A stretch of 64,000 nt of DNA from assembly GCF_005239225.2 (NCBI RefSeq), contig NC_133302.1, positions 17,711,357-17,775,356 of the forward strand, read 5' to 3'. The number at the start of each line of letters is the position of its first letter. The stretch's first letter is position 1. The position numbers and the translations under genes are program-made. This DNA is from Populus alba (lineage: Eukaryota > Streptophyta > Magnoliopsida > Malpighiales > Salicaceae). The notes under the pieces were generated by a model, which was not told the origin of the DNA, did not search any database, and saw nothing but the letters and a program-made list of their open reading frames with translations. Shown here in pieces: positions 36,896 through 47,869 of the stretch.

Positions 36896-37639
36896 GTTAG
36901 GTCATATATTAATTATTACCAATGGAATTATTCCATTTGTAAATCTATTGGCCATTCTATCAGTGAAGTAGACACGTCATTGTACGGACATCTCGGTTTG
37001 AATCACTCTGTAATTTCATTAGTAAAATCATCTAGAAAAACTTCCATGTTATCGCACAACTTTGTTATTTAAAATTCTTTATATTCCATCTATGATTCCC
37101 TTGGTATATACCGACGGAATGTTTTTGTTGGTATATACTGACAGTTTTAACGAGGGAAAAAAATTTGATCGATAAATATCATCTCAAAATACCGAAAGAA
37201 ACATTATGCCAGTAATTCCATTAGTATTCATTGAATTTCTGGTGGTGATTGGCTAACTAATTTGTTAAGCCTCTTATTATTCTCAATCTGGTATCCGAGC
37301 CCTAAACACATTAAATTTTCTCCAATATACTCCACTCTCATTGCTCTAGTTGTCATTCCCCTGTCGTAGCCTTCTTCTCCACCACTAGTGCAGATGTAAC
37401 ATTCCCATTTTCGAGACCAACACATTAATCATAAAAAGGGAAACATAGTGAATTTTGTTTTTAACCAAATTCATACAAGGTTTACTGAAATTTTAGTACA
37501 GAGTCTCCCTTATACCGGGAGGTCCAAAATTATCGACAATTAACATGTGCACATCCATTATTCATTGCTCAATCACATCTCAATCATTCTAAGTCTCAAA
37601 CATCATATTATTAAAGAGTACAAACACAATATTCCATAT
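36896..37639. repeat. 744-bp copy of the element's 3' flank, placed after the 5' LTR
   Basis: It matches 44357-45100 without indels and with about three substitutions. It contains GTTAG, the CACTA 5' end (to 37247), copia LTR end and primer-binding site (37289-37301), copia leader, and the first 245 bp of the TGTAACATTCCC LTR. The junction to gypsy internal sequence at 37639 falls in ATTCCATATTATTAAA, with CATATTATTAAA repeated some 30 bp upstream. Confidence 0.95.
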
Positions 37640-37842
37640 TATTAAACCTACCCTATGTCTCACGTAGAAGAACTAGAACCTATCCTTGCTGCATCCATAC
37701 CCAATAAAAGGCTGCATCCATACCCAATAAAACATGCATTTTTCAATCATACATTTCTCTCATACATCTATGCACGCATCGTCGCAGATCGTGAAACATA
37801 GGTCCCACATCCAAAGTCCACCAAACCCGGTCCAGATCAAGA
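37640..37842 (+). other. Leader before gag
   Basis: Remainder of the gypsy leader. GCTGCATCCATACCCAATAA is present twice in direct repeat (37688-37731). No primer-binding site is seen; it was lost with the sequence left of 37640. Confidence 0.5.
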
Positions 37843-39271
37843 ATGGAAAACAAAGAAAGAGCTCATTTAGAGTCGCACTACCAGACCGAGTTGGAATCTG
37901 TGAAAAATGAAGTTTCTCGACTGACCAATCTGCTTGAGCAACTTTTAAGAGCCAAGAACGGGGAGGGAACGTCTACCCAACCACCTATAGGAGCACCGTC
38001 AGTTCATATCCCAGGGATATATCAGAACTTGGGGGCAGATTCAGTGACAGGGCAACACTTTACGCCTGCCATTCCTATTCAGCCCCCTCAAGCTCACATC
38101 ACTGTAGACGGGCCTTCCAATAATAGGTCCACTAGTTTTATGAACGATGACAAGATATCAGCTTTGGAAGAAAGGTTAAGAGCAGTCGAGGGAAATGACT
38201 GGTTTGACCCCATGCGAGCGTCTGAAATATGCTTGGTACCAAACATCACGGTACCAAAACATTTTAGGATACCGGAGTTTATAAAGTACACTGGGTTGGA
38301 ATGCCCAAACACTCACCTTCGATCTTATTGCAATAAGATGGCTGAGGTGATTCATGACGATAAGTTACTGATCTACTTTTTCCAAGACAGTCTATCCGGG
38401 TCGGCGCTAAGTTGGTACATAAGGCTAGATAATGCCAAGATTAAGAAATGGAAGGATTTAGTGGAAGCTTTCCTTAAGCAATACAAGTTCAATTTGGAAA
38501 TTGCTCCAGATCGAACGAGCCTTATGTCAATGGAAAAGAGAAGCCAAGAATCAGTAAGGGCTTATGCGCAAAGGTGGAGGGACGAGGCCATGCATGTGCA
38601 ACCCCCTTTGATAGAAACAGAGATGGTGACTTTGTTCGCCAATACATTCAAGGCACCCTACTATGAGCATTTAATGGGTAGCTCATCTCAACATTTTTAT
38701 GATGCTGTACGCATAGCGGAAAGAATAGAGCAAGGGATTAAAGCTGGACACATAATTAAACCATTGGAGACAAAGGTTTTTTTTCGGGAGAAAATTGAAA
38801 GGTCCCATTAACAACTTCGAAAGTGGGTCCAATGACAAGATAACAGATTCATATAACCCACAAATACCTACCTCCCATGTGGCCCACATAAACTTTAACA
38901 AACCTTTTTCCCCTAATCGAGCAAATGGCCAGTCAAACACCCAAAACAACCACCAAAGACCAAACACAAGATACATTTCAGAACAACTACCGCCATTACC
39001 CATGCCTCTGAAGGACATATATGCCAAATTACTGAGCATTGGACAAATAGCTCCTATCCCTACATTACCACTACAGCCACCATTCCCCATCTGGTATAAG
39101 CCCGGGTTGACTTGCGAGTACCATGCTGGTATTCCTGGGCATTGTCTTGAAACATGCTATGGTTTCAAGAACAAGTTGTTGAAGCTCATCAAGATAGGAT
39201 GGGTGTCATTTGAAGACACACCCAATATCAGTTCAAATCCATCGCCACATGAGAAAAGTGATAGGGGATAA
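37843..39271 (+). CDS. gag: Gypsy gag polyprotein with one frameshift
   Basis: Gag packages element RNA in cytoplasmic particles. Frame 37843-38811 (322 residues) has a charged, helical N-terminus, then the retrotransposon gag core with 'SGSALSWYIRLDNAKIKKWK' and 'YAQRWRDEA'. The frame shifts by +1 near 38780, where a run of eight T occurs, and continues to 39271 with a Q/N/P-rich linker and a knuckle-like 'CEYHAGIPGHCLETCYGFKN' (C-x2-H-x4-G-H-x4-C spacing). The +1 frame resumes family-like sequence at the T-run, so a one-base indel or slippage there explains the break. Start: first ATG of the open frame. Stops after 39271 end any fusion to pol. Confidence 0.85.
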
Positions 39272-40250
39272 AGGTTGGAAAACCTTGGTCAAGAATCGTC
39301 AATGATGAAGAAGGCGAGATCGAAGGAGAAGACAAGGAAACGCAAGTGGGGAAGGAAGATGAAGCATTGCCTCGGTTGACTTTCCACACACTAGAAGAAG
39401 TTTCAGAACGGGTTGACTCGAGAACTTCTCGTAGTTTTCAAAATGTAAAACAACTTTATTTGCCTTAGCATGTTTTTGTCATTGCTTTTATTTTCTCTAG
39501 TGAGCATTCAGGGCTCATATTGTCAGCCAGATTTTTATGTTTTGAGCCTACTTTTTTCTTTAAATAAATGATGAGATTATGCACTTTTTAAACAAGGTTT
39601 AGTGGTTACAAAGAATGTATCATAAAATGGTTTAATATGAAATTTAAGAAAAGCTACCTTTGAAATACAACCTCACCTTTGAATTGATACATCACCTGTA
39701 AATTTTCTTTCAAAATGTTTATCACTGGCTGAATGAATTACTTCTCTATATAAAAGCCCAGACTAATATCGCACCCCTACACTGGGGGCAAGACGAGATG
39801 TTTTATGAAAAGTTTTACGGAAGCTTATAGATTTGAAAACCAAGCTAAAGCATTTGACAAAAGCATGACAAAGAGGCAAATACAAGTCATACATTTTGAG
39901 AAAAAGACTACTTGAAGAAAGTCAAAGACTTCTTCTCCAAGAATATGATAGGCAACACGAGAGATGAATCCAGCATGCGTCTTCAAAAGCAAAGTTCATG
40001 TTAGGAGGGAGTCTCATGAACTAGAAGAAGAGGATGGGGCCTATGTTTCAAAACCAGGTACGAATGCATGCATTGCATCTAATCATAAATCATTGCATGT
40101 ATGTTTTTTGGATTGTTACAGGGGGAGATCTTAGCGCATTCTAACAAGATTATGGACAAAGAAAGAATCATTGAGTTGATTCTAGAACAACAAAAGATAA
40201 TATTTTTCAAATCCTGCCAGCAGGAAGAACGACATCGATAGCAATCAGTA
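39272..40250 (+). other. Gag tail remnant and 3' untranslated region
   Basis: To about 39468 another frame gives an acidic stretch (EEGEIEGEDKETQ) typical of sequence between gag and pol, ending at TAG. No protease or reverse transcriptase motif follows. 39470-40250 is non-coding, with a CCCTACACTGGGGGCAAG motif at 39776. Confidence 0.6.
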
Positions 40251-40254
40251 AAAG

Positions 40255-40860
40255 GGAATCGCCAGTTGGGATTCCAAGTTGTTTGGTGAAAAGAGATCGC
40301 CAGAAGGGATCTCGTATTTCGATAAAGGTCGCCCGGAGGGACCTCATATTTCAGCTTTGAATAAAAGGGAATCGCCAGATGGGATTCCAAGTTGTTTGAG
40401 ATCGCCAGGAGGGATCCCGTATTTCGATGAAGGTCGCCAGAAGGGACCTCATATTTCATGTTTGAATAATAGGAATTGCCAGATGGGATTCCAAGTTGAT
40501 GGAGATCGCTAGAAGGGATCTCGTATTTTGGTATGTGGAGGTCGCCGGAGGGGACCTCATATCTCATGTTTGTTAAGAGGAATCGCCAGATGGGATTCCA
40601 AGTTGTTTGAGATCGCCATATCTCATGTTTGTTAAGAGGAATCGCCAGATGGGATTCCAAGTTGTTTGAGATCGCCAGAAGGGATCTCGTGTTTCGCTTT
40701 TTGGAGGTCGCCAGATGGGACCTCATATTTCATGTTGGTAATAAAGGGAATCGCTAGATGGGATTCCAAGTTATCTGAGATCGCCAGAAGGGATCTCGTG
40801 CTTCGACATTCATCAAGGAAGGTCACCAGAAGGGACCTCATATTGAAACCATTTCTTAGA
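40255..40860 (+). repeat. Hairpin array with three alternating stems around one loop
   Basis: About 17 short inverted repeats share the loop core GCCAGAWGG. The arms rotate among GGAATC/GATTCC (for example 40257, 40369, 40571, 40631), GAGATC/GATCTC (40294, 40670, 40779) and GAGGTC/GACCTC (40541, 40705). Some units have G-U-compatible changes, such as GGAATT with GATTCC at 40471. A few more units lie at 41447-41560. The minus-strand open frames across it are accidental. Confidence 0.92.
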
Positions 40861-40905
40861 AAAGCATTGGAGTTTACTAAGAATTCTTCCCCCTGGGTAG
40901 GTCAC
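40836..40905 (+). repeat. Single copy of the unit amplified at 2041-3556
   Basis: ATATTGAAACC, TTTCTTAGAAAAGC, GGAGTTTACTAAGAATT and GGTCACCC occur in the same order as in the minus-strand 66-bp unit. The inverted-repeat arms have one mismatch here. Confidence 0.8.
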
Positions 40906-41440
40906 CCATACAATGAGACCATGGGTAGGTCACCCATACAATGAGACCATCATATTTTTTCCTGGGTAGGTCACCCAAAGAATGAGACCACTCTTCCTTT
41001 TTCTGGGTAGGTCACCCATCACAATGAACCATCTCTTTTCTGGGTAGGTCACCCATAAGAATGAGACCATTCTCCATTTTTTTTATCTGGGTAGGTCACC
41101 CATAAGAATGAGACCCTTCTCCATATTTTTTTATCTGGGTAGGTCACCCATAAGAATGAGGCCATTCCTTCCCCTGGGTAGGTCACCCAAAGAATGAGAC
41201 CACTCTTCCTTTTTCTGGGTAGGTCACCCATCACAATGAGACCATATTTTTTCTGGGTAGGTCACCCATAAGAATGATACCATTCTCCATTTTATTTTTT
41301 TGGGTAGGTCACCCATAATAATGAGGCCATTCTTCCCCCTGGGTAGGTCACCCAAAGAATGAGACCACTCTTTCCCTTTTCCACTCGGGCAGGTCACCCA
41401 TCATAATGAGACCATACACACATTTTTTGTATTGATTATG
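40890..41440 (+). repeat. GGGTAGGTCACCC tandem array
   Basis: About 13 units of 30-50 bp share CTGGGTAGGTCACCCATAA and AATGAGACCA. GGGT and ACCC can pair around AGGTC, and GGTC pairs with GACC further on. Unit length varies through T-rich spacers. Confidence 0.85.
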
Positions 41441-41719
41441 GGTAAAGGAATCGCCAGATGGGGTTCCAGGTTAAAGGAGATCACCAGATGGGATCTCGGA
41501 TGGATTTCCATTTTGATCAAACTAAAGTAAGAATTCAGAGGATCACCGGATAAGGATCTTGGGATGACTAAGTTTTGATCATAGTTTTTGGGCTAAGGAG
41601 GATTGTTGTAAAAGACAAAGTTTCAGGTCAATCAAGCTTCGACCAGATCAGTTTCGGGAGTTCCGTTTTGGGTTTATCTTTATAACACTTACTGCGCAAA
41701 ATCCATGCTCCGTAAGTAT

Positions 41720-41736
41720 TATAAAGAGGGGGCATC
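41720..41736 (+). other. Polypurine tract
   Basis: ATAAAGAGGGGGCATC lies directly before TGTTGTAACCC, the 3' LTR start. It defines plus-strand polarity for the element. Confidence 0.9.
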
Positions 41737-42655
41737 TGTTGTAACCCATTTTTGGGTCCCCATGAAAAATAAAATAAATAGCCAAAAGAGGTTAGAAAAA
41801 TAACAGAAGGCAGAAGCGCTCAGGAAACAGTCAGAAAATTGGTCAAGGAATTTAAAAATACAAGGATTGAATTTTTTGACAGTATATTCTTGAAGGATGA
41901 AAGCCCTATTGAGAAGGAAAATTTGAATTTTGAGGAGAAAAGCCCAAATTTGGATTTTTATGGACTTAATTGGATTTTTATGGATTTAATTGGATTTTTA
42001 TTTGAATTTATAGAGGATTTGATTGCAAGAAAAATTGATTTTTAAGTCGATTTGGGCTTTAATTTGGAGAAATTTAAGTTCTGGGGCCAAAATATATTTT
42101 TTAGGAATTTATTGGGTCAAATCAGGGGCTTAATTGCATAAATATTAAAGTTTAATGGCCAATTAGGGACTTAATTAAGAAAATCCGAAACCAGGGACCA
42201 AATTGGAAGAGGCGCATAAATGGAGGGGCTGCAATTATTCGGTTCAGGGGCCTAATTGAAGAAATTGAAAGTTTATTAATCAATTGAGGGCTCAATTGCA
42301 TAAATCAGAGGCCAAGGACTAAAGTGAAAAAGGCGGCCAACAAGAGGGGCGGGGACCGAATTCGGAGGACTGATTTGAAGTTTGCCCATTTAAATGAAAC
42401 GGCGCGTTTTATCCAAAACGACGCCGTTTCATATATGAAAAAAAAAAAAGGGGAAGACCACAACGGTGTCGTTTTGAACGACACTGTTCATCTTCTTCCT
42501 TCCCCCCGGTTTAGCAGCAACAGAAGACGAAAATTTTGAAAACCTTCCCGCCTCTCTCTCCTCGCCCCCACCACCACCACCGAAAGCGTCAATGGCCGAC
42601 CAGCCGTTGCGTGATTGAAGGCGCACTAACCATGGTCTCCCACCCGTTCTGCCCC

Positions 42656-42666
42656 TATAAATATAG
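42656..42666 (+). promoter_or_regulatory. TATA box of the 3' LTR
   Basis: TATAAATATAG, preceded by a C-rich stretch and followed by purine-rich DNA. The equivalent TATAAATA exists in the solo LTRs at 25085-25092 and 59996-60003 (minus strand), but not in the 5' LTR. Confidence 0.7.
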
Positions 42667-42949
42667 AAGAAAACCGAAGAGAAAAAAACCCGAGAGAGGA
42701 CCGGGAGAGAGAGGAGAGAGAGAGGAGACCGAAGAGAGAGAGCGAACCGAACAGCCTCAGCGCCGCCGCCCGGAGCCTCCGCGCACGAGCCACACCACCG
42801 CCAGCGACCGCCTCCTCCACGCCAGGTACGCTCTATCCCCTGCACTTTTTTTTTTTTCTTCTTCTGCTGTAGGTTTCGTCTCCTGCATGCAGAATTGTTC
42901 TGCATGCAGGGGATGGGGGGGAAATTAATTCCCCCCGTTCTGTTTTCTC

Positions 42950-43150
42950 TTCTGGGCCAGACGGGTTCTGGCCCAGAAGCATGTATATGGGCCAGAAGGA
43001 TTCTGGCCCAACCCGGCGATCTGGGCCGTGTCCGGCCCAGGCCAAGTTATTTTTTTTCTTGGGCCGAGATCGGCCCAGTCACTTTTCTTGGGCCGATACC
43101 GGCCCAATGACTTGTGAGGCTGAGTCCGGCCCAGTTAGTTGGGCCGGCCC
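42950..43150 (+). repeat. GGCCCA hairpin series in LTR leader
   Basis: Five consecutive inverted repeats keep TGGGCC and GGCCCA but change the inner pairs: CTGGGCCAGA/TCTGGCCCAG, GGGCCAGAA/TTCTGGCCC, CTGGGCC/GGCCCAG, TGGGCCGA/TCGGCCCA and TTGGGCCG/CGGCCCAA. Solo LTRs of the family have equivalents at 24385-24560 and 59440-59490. Confidence 0.85.
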
Positions 43151-43279
43151 AGCCCCTTAATAATTAATATATAATTATATTATATTATTATATTATATAT
43201 ATGTGTGTATATGTTATATATATAAAATATTTATAAAACAAATCTGAAAAATCTAAAAAAAAATGTGTTGTTATTTTCC

Positions 43280-43346
<67 letters not shown>

Positions 43347-44356
43347 TCAAGGGGGTTTGTATTTTTTTTTACTGCGTAGGTCTAAATTCAGTATTTAAAA
43401 TATCTGATTTTCGTCAAGACATCCGAAATTTTCAAAGATAAATTTTTTTTTCTTTCAAAAATTTCTAAAATTCCTTTAAAAATATTGTGGATTTTTCCGC
43501 ATATTTTTTTTATGACTTAATATTAGTTGTATTTTTATTTTGTGGAGATACAAATTCAGTATTAAAAATACCTGATTTCGTCAAAAAAAATATTGTTTTA
43601 AAAAAATATATATATATATTTTTCTTGCGTGTTGCATACGGCCAATACTCTAACATGTTTTAAAAGTTTTTTTTATAAAGAAAAAGATATTGGAAGCTTC
43701 AAAAGTGTGTTTTCGCATAGATTTCTTAAACACAAATTATTTTCTTGCATTTCTGGATTTTACAACGTGTTTGTAAAATTCCAAAGGGTATTGGCCAATA
43801 TTCCAAAAACTATAAAAATCTTATTTTTGGAGAAGGAATTTATTTATTACCGCTAATGTTTGGATAAAGAAATCCTTAAAAGGATTAATATCCAAAATAT
43901 TATTGGGAGTAATAAATCCGCACACATTCTTGAAAGAAGCCTTGATTATAATCGAGGACATTTCAAAATTTAATTTTTTTTTATTCCACGATTTATGAGT
44001 CGCAAACTTTTGAAATACTAGGGGAAAAATGAGCTTTCAAAGCACATGGAATCTCCTTAGATTTCTATCCAAAATCAATTGACGAGCCTAGAAAATACCA
44101 ATACCATAGCAATTATAAAGCAAACCAAACACCAAGCAGCTTACCTTATGTAGGGCGTACTAGGGGTGCTAATACCTTCCCTTTACGCAACCAGTCCCTT
44201 GCCTTAGAATCTCTGAAAGACCAGTTAGGGTTCCTAGTGACCAAAATACTAGGTGGCGACTCCAAAGAACCAAATCAGCAAAACAGAACAAAACGAAAGT
44301 CGCTAGTCGAATGTCGCAAACAAAATTCTTTTTGTTTTTTTTTTTTGGGTGCGACA

Positions 44357-44708
44357 GTTAGGTCATATATTAATTATTACCAATGGAATTATTCCATTTG
44401 TAAATCTATTGGCCATTCTATCAGTGAAGTAGACACGTCATTGTACGGACATCTCGGTTTGAATCACTCTATAATTTCATTAGTAAAATCATCTAGAAAA
44501 ACTTCCATGTTATCGCACAACTTTGTTATTTAAAATTCTTTATATTCCATCTATGATTCCCTTGGTATATACCGACGGAATGTTTTTGTTGGTATATACT
44601 GACAGTTTTAACGAGGGAAAAAAATTTGATCGATAAATATCATCTCAAAATACCGAAAGAAACATTATGCCAGTAATTCCATTAGTATTCATTGAATTTC
44701 TGGTGGTG
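44357..44708 (-). mobile_element. CACTA element 5' terminus
   Basis: On the minus strand the end reads CACCACCAGAAATTC, one base from the CACTACCAGAAATTC pattern expected of this class, followed inward by subterminal GACGGAAT-type motifs. The element was inserted in a copia LTR, whose sequence resumes at 44709. The gypsy element split the CACTA at GTTAG. Confidence 0.65.
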
Positions 44709-44855
44709 ATTGGCTAACTAATTTGTTAAGCCTCTTATTATTCTCAATTTGGTATCCGAGCCCTAAACACATTAAATTTTCTCCAATAGACTCCACTCTC
44801 ATTGCTCTAGTTGTCATTCCCCTGTCGTAGCCTTCTTCTCCACCACTAGTGCAGA
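44709..44855 (+). mobile_element. Copia 5' LTR end, primer-binding site and leader
   Basis: TTGGCTAACTAATTTGTTAAGC to TTATTATTCTCA matches the end of the 3' LTR at 58690-58730. TGGTATCCGAGCC at 44750-44762 is a primer-binding site close to the initiator-tRNA-Met type TGGTATCAGAGCC, with two changes. The leader runs to GCAGA (44851-44855), the target of the next insertion. Coding resumes at 47870. Confidence 0.8.
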
Positions 44856-47800
44856 TGTAACATTCCCATTTTCGAGACCAACACATTAATCATAAAAAGG
44901 GAAACATAGTGAATTTTGTTTTTAACCAAATTCATACAAGGTTTACTGAAATTTTAGTACAGAGTCTCCCTTATACCGGGAGGTCCAAAATTATCGACAA
45001 TTAACATGTGCACATCCATTATTCATTGCTCAATCACATCTCAATCATTCTAAGTCTCAAACATCATATTATTAAAGAGTACAAACACAATATTCCATAT
45101 ATCTATCTTTTAAAGTCAGGCATAAATTAATTCTTAGCCAAAAGAAACAAACATACATTAAGATTACAAATACATAATAGAACAATTTAAGTTCAGACAT
45201 TGGATTTTAAAGGATGCTATTACAATTCAAGTCATATAGTTCCTTGAAAGTCAAATACATTGGCATTTATCTAGTTTTTTCAAGTAACACAAATACTAGA
45301 GAATCTAGAATATTACTCATGTCGTGAATATGACGAACCTACAACAACATGATATTTGAAAATAATTATATTAAAAGCAATAATATCATAAAGAAGAAAA
45401 GTCTAACAATATATATATTCAATGCTACATATTATCATAGTTCCTTATAATTACCCATCTAATCTCTTTCTAATACCTCTAAATTTATCCTTCCAAGAAT
45501 CACTAAACATTTCCATTTCATTAATATTATCAATAATTTTCCACCAAGAATACCAATCATGCCACTTCTTCCCAATACCGGGAAGGGTAATGCCGACACT
45601 AATGAATCTCATTGGTGTCATTAGTCATCCTTGTCGGGACCAACTAATCAAGTTTGTGGAAATATCAACATCAATACAACTGATTGATGTCATTAACTTT
45701 TTCCAAATCAAAATAATTAATCAATTTTCCATAACACTTTGGAATATTTTTGAAAGTGCTGATGTCCAGGATTCTTGACATTATTAGCTTTCACATTAGG
45801 AATAACTAATCAAATTTCATAGAATTACCGATATTGATGTCATTTGTCAACATCATTAACTATTATTAACCCGAATAGTTAACCAAGCTCATAATCCCTT
45901 ATTCTCTAAAATGGTCAACTGATGTTAGTAAACCTTACTAACATCATTAGCCTCGCTTATTTGGGAGTGGCTAATCAAATCCAAGAAGAAATTATTTGTG
46001 AAGTTTGTTACTATAATTCATTATTCTTAATTGAATTCATAAATCCATAAATCAAATCTTATTTCATTCATTATTCATTATTCATTTCATCTTATCTTTG
46101 CTTCTTTTGGCTTCATTTATATGTAAAAGGTCAAAGAATTGAACAAATTACTACAATTGTTGTTATTTAAGAAAAGTATAAGTATAGAACACCTACGTGC
46201 TGCAAATGCTCAACTTATGCTCCTTTGTTGTACCCCTCCTACGGTCACTCTTGAATCCACAAGTATAGAATATCATTTCTTACTCAAGTCATAATTTGCA
46301 AAATAACAATAATAATAATGACAATGTTTATTCCTTTTTTTGTTTTACAATTGTTTCCTTATATTTATGGTTTCCATTACATCCTTTAAGATTATGGTTC
46401 ATGATCAAATCATAAGTAACATCACAAATTCAATTTCAAATATGGCTTATTTCCTTTCAAACCCTAAGATAAGAAACTACATATTTTTCGAGGGAAGGGA
46501 ACCTGATTTTTTCCCCTAACATGACTAAATTTCCCTATTTTTCCAATTTGCTGAATCTGCCAGCGGAGGTGGCAACTCAACCTATCCTCAGATATTTACT
46601 TATATCTAGAGTTCTAGAGCTCTAAATTAAGCGTGGTCAGACTCGTTGGAAAACTAACATACCCAGATATAACTTATATGAAGAAACCTTCCCGAATTTT
46701 ATCTATTTTAGGCCCAAATCCTCACTGAAATCAAGGTGACGAATCTGTCTAGTTTTCATCAACAATTTTAGATGAACTTTCAAATATCCCTCATTCCCCT
46801 TTCTTCTCTCAAGACAATTATTTCTATGTTTTTCCTACATTTCATAACTCTTTCTAATAAAAACCATAGGCTATACATAAGGCTAGTAAACTCGTTTCCT
46901 CCTTACGTAACACAAGCATTTGATTCGTGAAGTTCCCTCCTACCAAGTTATCATGTTTTTCCCTATTAGTAAACTTCTACCACACCTAATTCATTCACCA
47001 TTAACATATGACATCCCAAAATTCCTCCTCCCCCTCCTCAATTAGGTCTTGGTTGAAACTTGGCCTAAGGGAACCAATGGTCCCCGTCTCCTTTCCATGC
47101 AATGATTTGTCTCATTTACTCATTGTCCACATCATAACCACATATCACAAAGGTTTATAAAGCAATTTCAAAATCCCCCCCTATTCAACCCTTACATGGT
47201 TGACCACTCTTTTTCCTTTGGTCATTATTGATTTTTATTTGGTATTTTTGCATGATTTCATGTTTAAAGCAACTTATAATACTATAATTAACTTAATTTC
47301 AATAACTTTTGCAATTCCCCAAAATTTCACTCAAGAACCCTAATTTCCAAATTTCAAAATTGATGTATAATTCTTAATTGAATTTAAATTGGTTTTCACC
47401 ACTGGTTAGGGCTCCTTACCTGGAGGAAATTTGGGTTTAAACCTAATTCGATTGAAGATTTTTAACTCCCTTCTCCTTGCACGTAGCTAACCCCTCCCCT
47501 TTTTTACCTTCACTTTATTTATTGTTAATTCCTTGCCACAAGATGTTTTTTATGCTTAGTAATCTAAAACTTGTGTAGGCTTAACAATTTAGGTGTTTGA
47601 CTCTTAAATTTGGTGAAGGAAAAATTTGAAAACTTCCTCTCTTTTTTGTCTCAAATGTTTGGCCACATAGAGGAGAGAATAAGGTATTTATAGTCTCATT
47701 CTCTTTTAATTATACTTTGGCCCATTTTTTTCTCTTTTTTTCACAATTGACCTATACCTTTTTTCTTCTTTTAAAATTCCCCCCTTAACAATGTAATTTA

Positions 47801-47869
47801 TTTAATTTCTCTTCACATTTAACCATTTTCGTTCTTTGTTTTTGTAAGGGTTTATTCTCGGATTTTATA
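44856..47869 (+). mobile_element. Solo LTR, 3,014 bp, inserted in copia leader
   Basis: TGTAACATTCCC to GGATTTTATA, flanked by GCAGA (44851-44855) and GGAGA (47870-47874); unit 1 has the unmutated GCAGA at 13390-13394. The end is TA rather than CA, probably by mutation. It contains a hairpin array (45590-45980) and a TATTTATAG box at 47685-47693. It matches 12100-13389. No internal retroelement domain is present. Confidence 0.75.
45590..45980 (+). repeat. Inverted-repeat array with paired arm changes
   Basis: Diverged units alternate two hairpins. Type a: GACACTAATG/CATTGGTGTC, ACATCAAT/ATTGATGT, CACTTT/AAAGTG, and TGATGTTAGTAA/TTACTAACATCA (45920-45946, 3-nt loop). Type b: ATTAGT/ACTAAT, ATTAG/CTAAT, TTAACTATT/AATAGTTAA (45856-45882) and ATTAGCC/GGCTAAT, mostly followed by CAA. 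Confidence 0.8.

Larger units (their letters stand above)
35186..44356 (+). mobile_element. Non-autonomous gag-only gypsy-type LTR retrotransposon with duplicated flank
   Basis: LTRs lie at 35186-36895 and 41737-44356, flanked by GTTAG on both outer sides. A polypurine tract precedes the 3' LTR. The only coding region is gag; protease, reverse transcriptase, RNase H and integrase are absent, as in TR-GAG or LARD-type elements, so mobilisation would need a partner. The normal leader and primer-binding site after the 5' LTR are missing. In their place is GTTAG plus 744 bp of CACTA and copia flank that also follows the 3' LTR. The 3' untranslated region carries two hairpin-forming arrays. Confidence 0.85.
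41737..44356 (+). repeat. 3' LTR, 2,620 bp, complete
   Basis: TGTTGTAACCC to GGGTGCGACA, followed by GTTAG (44357-44361). It has degenerate repeats with AATTAGGGACTTAATT-type sequence (42120-42330), a TATA box at 42656-42666, a CT/GA-rich leader, GGCCCA hairpins (42950-43150), an (AT)n run of 60 bp (43284-43343), and the TAGGTGGCGACTCC block (44250). GC-rich open frames at 42324-43110 in several frames have no protein character. Confidence 0.92.

Noticed and set aside
42324..43110. Several overlapping frames on both strands
   Set aside because: A GC-rich LTR leader lacking stops by composition; no frame is favoured, and the (GGCCCA) hairpins explain the repeats.
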